From Bacteroidetes bacterium CG12_big_fil_rev_8_21_14_0_65_60_17 (lineage in GTDB: Bacteria > Bacteroidota > Rhodothermia > Rhodothermales > UBA10348): a stretch of DNA of 64,000 nucleotides. The stretch spans positions 89,802 to 153,801 of the forward strand of contig PCUY01000016.1 in assembly GCA_002787815.1 (NCBI GenBank). The letters run 5' to 3'. A program made the translations under genes and the position numbers. Positions 1-13,227 of this stretch are shown here, piece by piece (positions within the stretch are counted from its first letter, which is position 1; each line of letters starts with the position of its first letter). The notes under the pieces are model-generated. The model was not told the DNA's origin, searched no databases, and saw nothing but the letters and a program-made list of their open reading frames with translations.

Positions 1-1944
1 ATGCACGTTGAGATGGGAGAGGCCCTCGCCGAGCTGGGAACCGGCAATGTGGATGTGCTCGTGACGCTGGGTATCAACCCGCTCTACGATCATCCCGAAT
101 TGGCCGACCCTTTTGCACAGGCCGGTACGCGTATACACGTGGGACCGTACGTGGATGAATCGGCCGCAGGTGCCGCGTGGCACGTACCCGAGACACACTT
201 TCTTGAAGCATGGGGAGACGGACGGTCGCGCCTTGGCCACCCGGCCGTAGTCCAGCCGCTGATAGCGCCACTTTATGAAGATGCCCATTCAGGTATCGAG
301 GTGCTGGGCCTTCTTGCCTCCGGGTCGGAACAGTTCGGATACGACCTGGTCCGGTCCACATGGCGCGGCTCAGTGTCCGGGGATTTTGAAAAGACCTGGC
401 GCAGGATTGTCCACGACGGGTTCCTGGCCGAGGATGCTTTCTCCGAGGTGACACCTGACGTGGACGGCGGGGCCGTTCGTACGGCAGCGTCAAGGCTTGC
501 CGGGGCAGCGGCTCCGGAGCTGGAAGTCGTGGTGCGGCACGACGGCAAGATATTTGATGGCCGATATGCCAATAATGCCTGGCTGCAGGAGCTGCCGGAT
601 TCCGTCACGAAGGTCGTGTGGGACAACGTGGCGGCCATGAGCCCGGCCACGGCCGAGCGGCTCGGCGTGACGGCCAAGCTGTCCGGTGGGAAATACTACA
701 CGGATACCGTATCCATCGACACGGGTGGTGCATCGGTCGAGCTTCCGGTGTGGATCCAGCCCGGAATTGCCGAGGGGTCCATCCAGGTCACGACCGGATA
801 TGGCAGGAGCATCGCATCTACCCGGGAAGAGCGCAAAACCAATCTGTTCGACCTGGATGACTACACGGATGTATATGGCAAGGGTGCCATTGCAACGGGT
901 GTCGGTTCGAATGTGTCGCCGCTCATGCAGCGCGGTGGCCGGATTGCAGCGGCATCGGTGACAAGGTCCGGGTCAGGCTACATGGTGGCATCGACGCAGG
1001 ATCATGGAGCCATCGAGGAAGAGGGCGCGGAAGTTGCGCGACGTGGCCTGTTCCGCATGGCGACGGTGGAAGAGTATCGGGCCAACCCGGACTTCGTAAA
1101 GGACTCCGAGCCCGCTCCTATCAAGGAAGACTGGTCGGATTATCCTTCACTCTGGGAGGACAACCATCCGACGCTGTCTCCGGAAATGCAGAACACGCTT
1201 TACAGCGCGCAGCAGTGGGGCATGGTGATTGATCTGAATACGTGTTCCGGTTGCAATGCGTGCGTGGTGGCCTGTCAGTCGGAAAACAATATCCAGGTGG
1301 TTGGCAAGGAGGAGGTGGCCAGAGGCCGCGAAATGCACTGGATCCGGCTTGACAGGTACTTCGTCAGCGGGGATGGGGCGAGCTTTGAGGAGCCGCAGAT
1401 GGTGCTCCAGCCTGTTCCGTGCATGCACTGTGAGAACGCGCCGTGTGAGCAAGTGTGTCCGGTCGCTGCCACCGTGCATTCGCCCGATGGCACCAACCAG
1501 ATGATCTACAACCGGTGTATTGGAACGCGTTACTGCGCCAACAACTGTCCGTACAAGGTGCGCCGATTCAACTTCTACAATTGGACAAAGACGCTGCCGA
1601 CCACGACGCACATGGCGCAGAATCCGAACGTGACCGTGCGCTCGCGTGGTGTGATGGAAAAGTGCTCCTACTGCATCCAGCGCATTCGCGAGGTCAACAA
1701 GCAGGCCAACGTGGAAGAGCGTTCCATCCAGGATGGCGAGGTGGTAACCGCCTGTCAGCAGGCGTGCCCGGCCGAAGCCATCACGTTCGGAAACCTGGCC
1801 GATCCCGAATCCCGGGTATCACAGGCACGCCGATCGAACCGCCGCTATGAAATGCTGGCTGAACTGTCCGTCAAACCCCGGACCAGCTACCTGGGTCGCA
1901 TACGCAACCCGAATCCAACCCTTATTTCCAACGATAACGCGTAA
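1..1944 (+). CDS. actB: Alternative Complex III iron-sulfur/molybdopterin-like subunit ActB, 5'-truncated by window edge
   Basis: Multiple ferredoxin-type Cys motifs (CSGCNACVVAC, CMHCENAPCEQVCP, CIGTRYCANNCP, CSYC, CQQACP); followed by actC-F. Confidence 0.93.
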   Translation: MHVEMGEALAELGTGNVDVLVTLGINPLYDHPELADPFAQAGTRIHVGPYVDESAAGAAWHVPETHFLEAWGDGRSRLGHPAVVQPLIAPLYEDAHSGIEVLGLLASGSEQFGYDLVRSTWRGSVSGDFEKTWRRIVHDGFLAEDAFSEVTPDVDGGAVRTAASRLAGAAAPELEVVVRHDGKIFDGRYANNAWLQELPDSVTKVVWDNVAAMSPATAERLGVTAKLSGGKYYTDTVSIDTGGASVELPVWIQPGIAEGSIQVTTGYGRSIASTREERKTNLFDLDDYTDVYGKGAIATGVGSNVSPLMQRGGRIAAASVTRSGSGYMVASTQDHGAIEEEGAEVARRGLFRMATVEEYRANPDFVKDSEPAPIKEDWSDYPSLWEDNHPTLSPEMQNTLYSAQQWGMVIDLNTCSGCNACVVACQSENNIQVVGKEEVARGREMHWIRLDRYFVSGDGASFEEPQMVLQPVPCMHCENAPCEQVCPVAATVHSPDGTNQMIYNRCIGTRYCANNCPYKVRRFNFYNWTKTLPTTTHMAQNPNVTVRSRGVMEKCSYCIQRIREVNKQANVEERSIQDGEVVTACQQACPAEAITFGNLADPESRVSQARRSNRRYEMLAELSVKPRTSYLGRIRNPNPTLISNDNA

Positions 1945-3414
<1,470 letters not shown>

Positions 3415-3419
3415 CGATC

Positions 3420-4022
3420 ATGCTCAAGCAAATTGCCAAGGAAGTCAAGGCGACCATGGGTATCTACGAACCGGGCCCGGGTACGGTATACGGTATGCTG
3501 GCCGAATTCAAGGACCCGGGAGCCCTCTATTCGGCGGCGAAAGCCGTCCGGGAGGCGGGCTACAAGCGGTTCGATACGCACAGTCCATTTCCCATCCATG
3601 GTATGGACAAGGCCATGGGGCTGCCCAATTCCAAAGTGGGGTTCATCACGCTGGGAGGGGGCATTGCCGGCCTGGCACTCGGGACCTGGCTGCAATGGTG
3701 GACCGGTACGGTCAGTTATCCCATCAATATTTCCGGTAAACCGTTTTTCGCGTTCGAGCCATCTATTCCGATCATGTTCGAATTGACGGTGCTCTTTGCT
3801 GCGCTTGCCACGGTTGCCGGTATGCTGGCCATGAACGGGCTCCCGCGCCCGTACAATCCCCTGTTCTATTCCGAGAATTTCGCGCGTGCCTCGGACGATG
3901 CCTTCTTCATCCATGTCGCGGCGGACGACACGAACTTCGATGAAAACGGAACGAGCAAGCTGCTCGAAAGCCTGGGTGGTCGAAACATTGAAATAATCCA
4001 CGACCGCGGAGACGCCGAGTGA
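3420..4022 (+). CDS. actD: ActD (DUF3341) subunit of Alternative Complex III
   Basis: YGMLAEFKDPGALYSAAKAVREAGYKRFDTHSPFPIHGMDKAMG signature; operon position. Confidence 0.93.
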   Translation: MLKQIAKEVKATMGIYEPGPGTVYGMLAEFKDPGALYSAAKAVREAGYKRFDTHSPFPIHGMDKAMGLPNSKVGFITLGGGIAGLALGTWLQWWTGTVSYPINISGKPFFAFEPSIPIMFELTVLFAALATVAGMLAMNGLPRPYNPLFYSENFARASDDAFFIHVAADDTNFDENGTSKLLESLGGRNIEIIHDRGDAE

Positions 4023-4621
4023 TCATGAGACGAAATATTTTACCCGCACTGTTGGTCCTGGCGGCCCTGCTGATTGGTGGATGCCGTGGTTCCATTTCCG
4101 AAAAACCACCCGTGCACCCGAATCCCAATATGGATTCGCAGGAAAAGTTCACAGCGCAGGCGGCCAACAGCCTGTTCGCCGATGGCCGGGCCATGCGCCC
4201 GCCCGTTCCCGGGACCGTTGCCCGTGGCTTCCTCCAGGAAGACCCCGTCTGGTGGACCGGTCGGAATGAAGATGGGTCCTGGGCCACCAATCCCCGGGAA
4301 TTGACGCTTGAAGTCATGGAACGAGGCCGCGAACGCTACGACATTTATTGTTCCGTTTGCCACGGTCTGGCCGGTGATGGCCAGGGTGTTATCATGAAAG
4401 GAGCCTACGGGTACGTTCCGGCTCCCACCTACCATTCCGATCTGCTCCGGGCCCGCGAGGACGGGTATTTCTTTGACGTTGTGTCCTATGGCATCAGAAG
4501 CATGCCCGGGTACGGTACGCAGATCCCCGTGGCAGACCGCTGGGCCATCGTGGCCTACATACGCGCACTTCAACGCAGTCAGTACGCGCAGGCGTCCGAC
4601 GTCCCCGAAAATCAGCGATAA
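4019..4621 (+). CDS. actE: ActE, mono-heme cytochrome c subunit (lipoprotein-like); ATG start probably 4024-4026 region
   Basis: CSVCHGLAGDGQG heme motif; N-terminal LLIGGC lipobox; operon position. Confidence 0.92.
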   Translation: MIMRRNILPALLVLAALLIGGCRGSISEKPPVHPNPNMDSQEKFTAQAANSLFADGRAMRPPVPGTVARGFLQEDPVWWTGRNEDGSWATNPRELTLEVMERGRERYDIYCSVCHGLAGDGQGVIMKGAYGYVPAPTYHSDLLRAREDGYFFDVVSYGIRSMPGYGTQIPVADRWAIVAYIRALQRSQYAQASDVPENQR

Positions 4622-4623
4622 GC

Positions 4624-5871
4624 ATGGGTATCAGGAAGAGTAATCCTTTTGTTTGGCTGCTGGACCCCCTCGGTCCCACGGCCGCCAGCGCGCCGTACCG
4701 TTTCACATGGTCCCAGACCGCGTGGTTGTTACCCCTGGCCGTAGGTATTGCCGGGCTGACGGTGAGTGCGGTAGGCTGGGCGACGAACGCGGCCCAATTC
4801 TATTTCTCGTATCTGGTCGGCTGGGCATTCTGCCTGTCCCTGGCGCTTGGTGGGCTCTTCTTCGTACTGATCCAGCACCTCACAAAAGCACGCTGGAGCG
4901 TGGTGGTGCGGCGCATCCCGGAGACGCTGCTGTGGTCTTTCCCGTTGCTGGCTGTTCTCGGCATACCCGTCCTATTCGGTATGCACGACCTCTACCACTG
5001 GACGCACCTGGATCTGTTCGATCCGGCGAGCCCAACCTATGATCCGGTCCTTGCGGGCAAACAGGGGTATCTGAATTCGACATTCTTCATAGCCAGGCTC
5101 ATATTCTACTTTGTCGTCTGGACCATCATCGCCTACAAACTCTACACGCAGAGCATTCGTCAGGATGTGGAGGGTGGGGCAGATATCCCGGCCAAGCAGC
5201 GGTTCACCAGTGCATGGGGGCTGGCAGTCAGCGCCGTGACGGTGTCGTTCGCCGCATTCGACATCTTGATGTCTCTCGACCCACACTGGTTTTCGACCAT
5301 ATTCGGTGTCTACTTTTTTGCCGGTAGCTTCATGAGCATCATGGCGTTTACGGCAATTGTAGCCATGATCCTTCAGAAAAAGGGCATGCTCCATGGAGTC
5401 GTGACCACGGAGCATTACCAGGACCTGGGCAAATTCCTGTTTGGATTCATTGTCTTCTGGGCATATATCGCATTCAGCCAGTACATGTTGATCTGGTACG
5501 CCAACCTCCCCGAGGAAACCCTCTTCTTCCGGCACCGCGTGGAGCATGGTTGGGAATACCACAGCGCGGCGCTACTCATCATGCACTTCATTCTGCCTTT
5601 CTTCATTCTGATTGGCCGCTGGGCCAAGCGCATGCTTCCACTGCTGGCATTCATGTCGGTCTGGATGTTGGTCATGCAGTGGTTCGACCTGCATTGGATT
5701 GCCATGCCGGTCCTGCATGAGCACGCGCAGTTCAGTCTCTTCGATCTGGCCGCATGGTTCGGGCTGACGGGCGTGTTCATGGCCGCCTTCATGTTCCGTC
5801 TCAGCCGGCACGCGATCGTGCCCGAGAAGGACCCGAATCTTGCCTCTTCCATCGCTTTCACAAATACCTGA
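4624..5871 (+). CDS. actF: ActF, quinol:cytochrome c oxidoreductase membrane subunit
   Basis: 415 aa polytopic protein immediately after actE. Confidence 0.92.
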   Translation: MGIRKSNPFVWLLDPLGPTAASAPYRFTWSQTAWLLPLAVGIAGLTVSAVGWATNAAQFYFSYLVGWAFCLSLALGGLFFVLIQHLTKARWSVVVRRIPETLLWSFPLLAVLGIPVLFGMHDLYHWTHLDLFDPASPTYDPVLAGKQGYLNSTFFIARLIFYFVVWTIIAYKLYTQSIRQDVEGGADIPAKQRFTSAWGLAVSAVTVSFAAFDILMSLDPHWFSTIFGVYFFAGSFMSIMAFTAIVAMILQKKGMLHGVVTTEHYQDLGKFLFGFIVFWAYIAFSQYMLIWYANLPEETLFFRHRVEHGWEYHSAALLIMHFILPFFILIGRWAKRMLPLLAFMSVWMLVMQWFDLHWIAMPVLHEHAQFSLFDLAAWFGLTGVFMAAFMFRLSRHAIVPEKDPNLASSIAFTNT

Positions 5872-5874
5872 GTC

Positions 5875-6180
5875 ATGAGTGATCCCGTAACAGGCGTTGA
5901 ACCGGAAGGAGTCAGTGCGTCGGCCATTGGCGCCGTGGTTGCTGTCTCCATTGTGGTCGTCATTGTCCTCGTATCTGCCAGCTGGGTAATTTCCGAGCAT
6001 CGTTTCAAGCAGATTGACTTTGAGGTGACGGAAATTTCCGGATACCCGCTGAAACAGGAGACCGAAGCGTCCGGGCGAGCGCTTTTGATGGGCTACGAAC
6101 GTCTGGATGACGAATCGAATATCTATCGAATCCCTATCGAACGGGCCATGGAACTGGTTGTGGAGGAATCCACCAGGTAG
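5875..6180 (+). CDS. Small single-TM protein between actF and sco; function unknown
   Basis: 101 aa ORF tightly packed (3-bp gap) in operon; one TM helix AVVAVSIVVVIVLVSASWVI. Confidence 0.75.
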   Translation: MSDPVTGVEPEGVSASAIGAVVAVSIVVVIVLVSASWVISEHRFKQIDFEVTEISGYPLKQETEASGRALLMGYERLDDESNIYRIPIERAMELVVEESTR

Positions 6181-6208
6181 TCGTGCGGTATACCCCTGCA
6201 CGTTGATC

Positions 6209-7084
6209 ATGCGCACCCACCTCTTACATATCGTAAGCCTCCACCGTATTGGAGCTGCTCTGAGCGGCCTGTTCATCCTGTTCCTGTTGACGGGAGATGC
6301 GACGGCCCAGAACACGCCCGGATCGGGTACGCCCGCAGGCATGCAGGGCGTTGGGGTGGAGGAGCAGCTTGGTGCTCTCGTGCCGCTTGATCTTGTGTTC
6401 CGCGACGCACGTGGAGATGAGGTTGCACTCGGCACGCTGCTCGACTCCGGCCGACCGGCTATACTGAACTTCGTGTACCACGATTGCCCCATGCTCTGCA
6501 GCGTCCTGCTTGACAGTTTCACGGACACCATGAAGCGCATGGAGTGGACGCCGGGTCGCGAATACGACGTCCTGACCGTAAGTTTCTCTGCCATCGAGAC
6601 GCCAGACCTTGCCGCACGCCAGAAGGAGAAGTACACATCAAAACTGGGGCGTGACGGGGCAGGAGACGGGTGGCATTTCCTGACCGGAGAGGATGAGGCC
6701 ATACAGAAACTCGCCGCATCTACCGGTTTCCAATTCAAATGGGTCGAGTCACGCAAGGAGTTTGCTCATCCCTCCCTGCTTATATTCCTGTCTCCCGAAG
6801 GAAGGATAACGCGGTACCTTCACGGACTTTATTTCGAGCCGGCCGATGTGAGAAAGGCATTGGTTGAGGCATCGAACGGGACGGTCGGCTCGGCGGTCGA
6901 CCAGATATTGATGTATTGTTTCCAGTATGATCCGACAGCGAATTCGTATGTGCTGCATGCGACGAACCTGATGAAGGTCGGGGCGCTGTTGACCATGCTG
7001 CTTATTGGACTGGGCCTCTGGCTCCTGCGGCGCAGAGAACGGCTGGGCCGTGCAAGTTCCGCGCCGTCACACGTAACCGTTTAA
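6209..7084 (+). CDS. SCO1/SenC-type copper chaperone for cytochrome oxidase
   Basis: Copper motif YHDCPMLCSVLLDSF (CxxxC), signal peptide, C-terminal TM; ORF track start 6107 is probably too far upstream. Confidence 0.9.
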   Translation: MRTHLLHIVSLHRIGAALSGLFILFLLTGDATAQNTPGSGTPAGMQGVGVEEQLGALVPLDLVFRDARGDEVALGTLLDSGRPAILNFVYHDCPMLCSVLLDSFTDTMKRMEWTPGREYDVLTVSFSAIETPDLAARQKEKYTSKLGRDGAGDGWHFLTGEDEAIQKLAASTGFQFKWVESRKEFAHPSLLIFLSPEGRITRYLHGLYFEPADVRKALVEASNGTVGSAVDQILMYCFQYDPTANSYVLHATNLMKVGALLTMLLIGLGLWLLRRRERLGRASSAPSHVTV

Positions 7085-7100
7085 CCGACTCTATCCCACC

Positions 7101-8024
7101 ATGGGCGAGAATGGATTTTGGCTACCCGAGGCATCGACCACACTGGCAGGTGAGGTCGATGCCCTTTTCTGGTTTGTGTTCTGGGTGAGCACGGTCATTT
7201 TTGCAGCCGTTGTGCTGGCGAAGCTGTATTTCGTTGTGAAGTACCGCAGGCGAAGCGAAAAGGACGTAACGACACCGGTCCATGAAAGCAAGGCGTTGGA
7301 GGCCATTTGGATTGTGGTTCCCACGATCCTGGTTCTGATTGTATTCACGTGGGGATTTGACCTGTTTGTGCAGCTCAATTCCGCACCCCCCGACTCATAC
7401 CAAATCACAGTGCGTGGCAAGCAGTGGACCTGGGAATATGAGTACGCCGAGGGCGTTCTGACGGCGGGCGATCTGTATGTGCCCGTGGGCCGACCGGTGA
7501 AACTGAATATGAGCTCGGCCGACGTGCTGCACAGCTTTTTCGTGCCTGAATTCCGCATCAAACAGGACGTGTTGCCCAACCGGTACACGTCGGTCTGGTT
7601 CAAGGCTGAGAACGTGGGAGAGCACACGATTTACTGCACCGAGTACTGTGGTACGGCACACTCCGGTATGCTCGGAAAAGTCGTCGTGGTATCCGAGGAA
7701 GATTTTGCAGCCTGGATACAGGAGCAGAACCAGGACCTGCCGCCGACGGAGTTGGGGCAGCAGGTGTACAAAACGCAGTGCGCGGTCTGCCACGCCATTG
7801 ATGGATCCCGCAAGATCGGACCTCCGCTGAACGTGTTTTACGGTACGGAGCGTGTATTTTCGGACGGATCATCCACAACGGCCGATGACTCCTATATCCG
7901 GAATTCCATCCTGAATCCGAGCAGCCAGGTTGTTGAAGGCTACGCTCCGGCCATGCCGCCGTTCAGTGCCCTGAGTGCCCAGCAGGTTGACGGCCTCGTC
8001 GCTTACATCAAGTCCCTGGAGTAG
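7101..8024 (+). CDS. coxB: Cytochrome c oxidase subunit II with fused C-terminal cytochrome c (caa3 type)
   Basis: CuA motif CTEYCGTAHSGM; CAVCHAIDGSRKIGPPL heme c motif. Confidence 0.95.
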   Translation: MGENGFWLPEASTTLAGEVDALFWFVFWVSTVIFAAVVLAKLYFVVKYRRRSEKDVTTPVHESKALEAIWIVVPTILVLIVFTWGFDLFVQLNSAPPDSYQITVRGKQWTWEYEYAEGVLTAGDLYVPVGRPVKLNMSSADVLHSFFVPEFRIKQDVLPNRYTSVWFKAENVGEHTIYCTEYCGTAHSGMLGKVVVVSEEDFAAWIQEQNQDLPPTELGQQVYKTQCAVCHAIDGSRKIGPPLNVFYGTERVFSDGSSTTADDSYIRNSILNPSSQVVEGYAPAMPPFSALSAQQVDGLVAYIKSLE

Positions 8025-8027
8025 CCC

Positions 8028-9698
<1,671 letters not shown>

Positions 9699-9715
9699 AA
9701 ACTGACGAAAGGACC

Positions 9716-10387
9716 ATGGCAAGTACCGCCGAACACCCTGTGCACCTTCAACACCATTTTGTCTCGTCGGACCAACAGTTCGATGCGTCAAAGATGGGAA
9801 TGTGGTTGTTCCTGATTACGGAAATCCTGCTTTTCAGTGGAATGTTCGTTACGTATACCGTGTATCGCGTCTGGTACCCTGAGGTGTTTGACGGTATGGC
9901 GGTACTTCTGGACTGGCGACTCGGAGGTCTGAACACGCTCGTCTTACTGGCGTCATCCTTCACGGTCGCGCTCGGAATCCACTACGCGCAGGTTGACAAC
10001 AAGAAGGGACTGGTTACCAACCTGATTCTTACGTTTCTTTTCGCCTGTGTCTTCCTTGTTGTAAAGTACTTTGAGTACTCGGCCAAAATCGAGCACGGGA
10101 TTGTACTGGGTGATGGCTTCGCGCCGCATGGAGTATCTCATGGAGTGGATTATGCGACCTATGATGTCATGTTCGCGCAGCAGTTTTTCTCCATTTACTA
10201 TGTGATGACGGGTATCCATGGCTTTCACGTCCTTGTCGGAATGGGACTGTTCGCATGGATTACGATCCGGGCCATGAAGGGCCATTTCACGAGTGCTTAC
10301 TACACACCCGTGGAACTGTGCGGGCTTTACTGGCACCTCGTGGACATCATCTGGATTTTCCTCTTTCCGCTTCTGTACCTCATTTGA
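9716..10387 (+). CDS. coxC: Cytochrome c oxidase subunit III
   Basis: SSDQQFDASKMGMWLFLITEILLFSGMF; YYVMTGIHGFHVLVG; YWHLVDIIWIFLFPLLYL. Confidence 0.96.
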   Translation: MASTAEHPVHLQHHFVSSDQQFDASKMGMWLFLITEILLFSGMFVTYTVYRVWYPEVFDGMAVLLDWRLGGLNTLVLLASSFTVALGIHYAQVDNKKGLVTNLILTFLFACVFLVVKYFEYSAKIEHGIVLGDGFAPHGVSHGVDYATYDVMFAQQFFSIYYVMTGIHGFHVLVGMGLFAWITIRAMKGHFTSAYYTPVELCGLYWHLVDIIWIFLFPLLYLI

Positions 10388-10396
10388 GCTTCTCCC

Positions 10397-10795
10397 ATGT
10401 CGCACGCTGAACACCACATCACACCGATAAAGACGCTCGTCCAGGTAATCGTTGCCCTGTTCGCGCTGACCATATTGACCGTCGCGACATCGCGACTGGA
10501 CCTCGGCGCCTTTGATGTACTGGTAGCGCTGGCCATTGCGTTGACCAAGGGAGCACTGGTCGTGAGTGTTTTCATGGCGCTCAAATACGATAACAAGGTG
10601 AATGCAGTCGTGTTTGGTATCGGAGCCCTGTTCGTGATTGTGTTTCTTGCATTTACGTTGTTCGACACGGCCTTCCGGGGTGATCTTTCGAATACGACAG
10701 AAGGTACCATCATGGAACAGAAAGCCGCCGAAGAAGCGCTTCAGCAGCGTGAGCCTGATCCGGCTGCCCTTCAATTCAACAGGTCGAACGAGTAG
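10397..10795 (+). CDS. coxD: Cytochrome c oxidase subunit IV family protein
   Basis: Three short TM helices; position after coxC. Confidence 0.85.
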   Translation: MSHAEHHITPIKTLVQVIVALFALTILTVATSRLDLGAFDVLVALAIALTKGALVVSVFMALKYDNKVNAVVFGIGALFVIVFLAFTLFDTAFRGDLSNTTEGTIMEQKAAEEALQQREPDPAALQFNRSNE

Positions 10796-10797
10796 GC

Positions 10798-11082
10798 GTG
10801 ATTCTGGCTTTTGTCGCTGTTCCCCTTCTGTTCATGATGACCGTCTGGGTTGTTGTGACATGCCTGCGGATCTGGAATCCTGAAAAGGAACGTCCCGTCG
10901 AGCGCGCAGCCGACAGGCTGTACCGGCTCCGGTTGCATGGTGGAGTCGTACGACGCCTGCGCTTCGAGGATATCCGCGAGATGGAGCGGGACCGGCAACA
11001 CGACAGGACGCGAGTCCATCAGGGACTTGGCGATGGGAGCTCCTGCGAGTGGCTTCGCGACCTGGATTTGCGCAGGAACTGA
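10798..11082 (+). CDS. Small membrane-anchored hypothetical protein at end of cox operon (GTG start)
   Basis: 94 aa, N-terminal TM then basic tail; 3-bp gap after coxD. Confidence 0.45.
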   Translation: MILAFVAVPLLFMMTVWVVVTCLRIWNPEKERPVERAADRLYRLRLHGGVVRRLRFEDIREMERDRQHDRTRVHQGLGDGSSCEWLRDLDLRRN

Positions 11083-11121
11083 GACGTTTTGCCAGGAGCA
11101 GATGAGCGCTGCCGATTCCTG

Positions 11122-11739
11122 TTATTCCGCAGGTGCGAGCAGTGAAGGAATCTTCTCGGACAGGAACGTGCCAAGTTTCGAGCGAACGGCTGCCAGATTT
11201 TTCCGGAAATCCGGATCGTCGATACCCATGCGACCTGCGACAACCTTGATGATGTGGCAGGAAATTCCATGCGTGGCGGCGACGTATGCGACCGGGTAGC
11301 CGGTCATGTCGCTCACGTCGGCAATTCGTTGCCAGTAACTGAGCTCGGAGGCGCCCTCCACAGTGTGGTCCTGCGTGACCAGAATGCCATCCGGAACATC
11401 CGGAAACAGATGATTGAGCGGCATGCGCGGATACGTTGGAGCAGAGAGCTCGATCCTGTCTCCCTCGAATACCTGCGTGACACTGACCAATTCTCCGACC
11501 TGAAACTTGTCCGAAAGCCCCGTGCAGGTACCCGCGTGCAGGATGGACGTCAGCTTCTTTTGGCGAAGAAGCCGGTCCGAACGGAGGGTACCCTTTATCT
11601 TGCCAATGCCCAGAATGGAAACGAGAATCTCATTGTCGTTCGCTTGCTCGCCTTCGTTCAGCCCATCAAAACGGCCCCGCTGGTAGGTTGCGAGGAACGG
11701 CTGGGCGTCTTCAAGGGTTGAAAACAGAATGCCGGTCAT
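11122..11739 (-). CDS. Nucleoside phosphorylase / MTA-SAH nucleosidase-like protein
   Basis: MTGILFSTL...LGIGKIKG...HAGTCTGLSDKFQVGELVSV; PNP-fold pattern, with divergent active site DMTGYPVAYVA. Confidence 0.6.
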   Translation of the reverse strand: MTGILFSTLEDAQPFLATYQRGRFDGLNEGEQANDNEILVSILGIGKIKGTLRSDRLLRQKKLTSILHAGTCTGLSDKFQVGELVSVTQVFEGDRIELSAPTYPRMPLNHLFPDVPDGILVTQDHTVEGASELSYWQRIADVSDMTGYPVAYVAATHGISCHIIKVVAGRMGIDDPDFRKNLAAVRSKLGTFLSEKIPSLLAPAE

Positions 11740-11828
11740 ATAGAGGGTACCATGCTGATGTATGATTGGAAGTTTGCCGCAACAGCGGACCAACGTGCCG
11801 TCGTCAAGAAACGAAATCTCTGTCCAGT

Positions 11829-12785
11829 ATGAAAGTTGTAGACCTGCTTATGGGCGCAGATGCGCCACAAATATCGTACGAGATTGTTCCTCCCAAGCGC
11901 GGAAGTTCCGTTTCTGACATTTTCGAGATCGTAGATGGCCTGATACCGTTCGATCCACCATTTATCGACGTCACATCACACTCCGCGCAGGTCTACTACG
12001 AGGAGCAACCGGACGGCACGTGGCGTCGTCGCATACGGCGCAAACGGCCCGGTACGTTGGGTCTCTGCGCGGCCATCAAGGGGCGCTATGGCGTAGAGAC
12101 GGTTCCCCATCTGCTTTGTGAAGGGTTTACCCGGGAGGAAAGCGAAGATGCTCTCATCGAACTCAACTACCTGGGAATACACAATGTCATGGCGCTGCGG
12201 GGCGACGAAGGCAGGTACCGCAAGCCGGTTACGGGTAGTCGGACACGGAATGAATATGCAGTGGATCTGGTCCGCCAGATCAGCGACATGAACAAGGGCT
12301 TTTACCAGGAAGAGATGGCGGGTGCGGTACGGACCGATTTCTGTATTGGTGTCGCCGGCTATCCGGAGAAGCATTTTGAGGCTCCCAACATGGCGTGGGA
12401 TGTGCAGAACCTCAAGAAGAAGATAAACGCAGGCGCCGACTACGTAGTGTCGCAGATGTTCTTCGACAACCGGGTGTTCCTGGATTATCTGCAGGTATGC
12501 CAACAGGCTGGTATTGACGTACCCATTGTACCGGGGCTGAAAATCCTGACGCGGAAGCGACAGTTGCAGTCACTGCCGTCCACGTTCCACCTGAGCGTAC
12601 CGGAAGAGTTGGCAGCAGAAGTCATGGAAGCCGATGACCGTCACGTACCGGAGATCGGAATCCGGTGGGCACTGAAGCAGTGTGAAGAGTTGCTGGCCGC
12701 AAACGTGCCGTATCTGCATTTCTATATCATTCAGACTCCGGAGTATGTTCAACCTCTGATTGAGCGGCTCCGGAAGATGGCATAA
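11829..12785 (+). CDS. metF: Methylenetetrahydrofolate reductase
   Basis: SYEIVPPKRG, FIDVTSHS, VPHLLCEGFTREE, NVMALRGDEG, GADYVVSQMFFDN, VPGLKILT. Confidence 0.93.
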   Translation: MKVVDLLMGADAPQISYEIVPPKRGSSVSDIFEIVDGLIPFDPPFIDVTSHSAQVYYEEQPDGTWRRRIRRKRPGTLGLCAAIKGRYGVETVPHLLCEGFTREESEDALIELNYLGIHNVMALRGDEGRYRKPVTGSRTRNEYAVDLVRQISDMNKGFYQEEMAGAVRTDFCIGVAGYPEKHFEAPNMAWDVQNLKKKINAGADYVVSQMFFDNRVFLDYLQVCQQAGIDVPIVPGLKILTRKRQLQSLPSTFHLSVPEELAAEVMEADDRHVPEIGIRWALKQCEELLAANVPYLHFYIIQTPEYVQPLIERLRKMA

Positions 12786-13227
12786 CCGGTCGATTACATT
12801 CAAGGTACCGGTTTTCCAGGCGCGTCATGAAGCGCTGTTCTTCGGCTGTCTGGTCATCCAGCCCGGCCAGATGAAGAACGCCGTGAATCACGTATCGGAG
12901 CACTTCCATTTCATAGGATGTGCCGAACTCCTCGTGTCGCTCGGCAGCGGTCTGTGTATCTACATAGACTTCGCCCTCAAGTCCATTGTCCGACTCTTCG
13001 ATGACGAAGGACAGCACGTCCGTATCGTGCTCGTGATTCAGCCACAACCTGTTGAGTTCCGTGACAGTCGCATGGTCGGTCAGAATGATACCGATGTGTG
13101 TCCAGGATACATGCTCTCCGACGAGTACGTCGCGGACAATCCGTTCTACGTGCGCAGTTTGAGGCACGTTGTCGTGAACAGCGCCGTCGAAGACGACGTC
13201 AATGACTCCCTGCTTACCCGAGGTCAC
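12727..13227 (-). CDS. ybeY: Endoribonuclease/rRNA maturation factor YbeY
   Basis: LNRLWLNHEHDTDVLSF and VIHGVLHLAGLDDQT zinc motif. Confidence 0.9.
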   Translation of the reverse strand: MTSGKQGVIDVVFDGAVHDNVPQTAHVERIVRDVLVGEHVSWTHIGIILTDHATVTELNRLWLNHEHDTDVLSFVIEESDNGLEGEVYVDTQTAAERHEEFGTSYEMEVLRYVIHGVLHLAGLDDQTAEEQRFMTRLENRYLECNRPVMPSSGAAQSEVEHTPESE

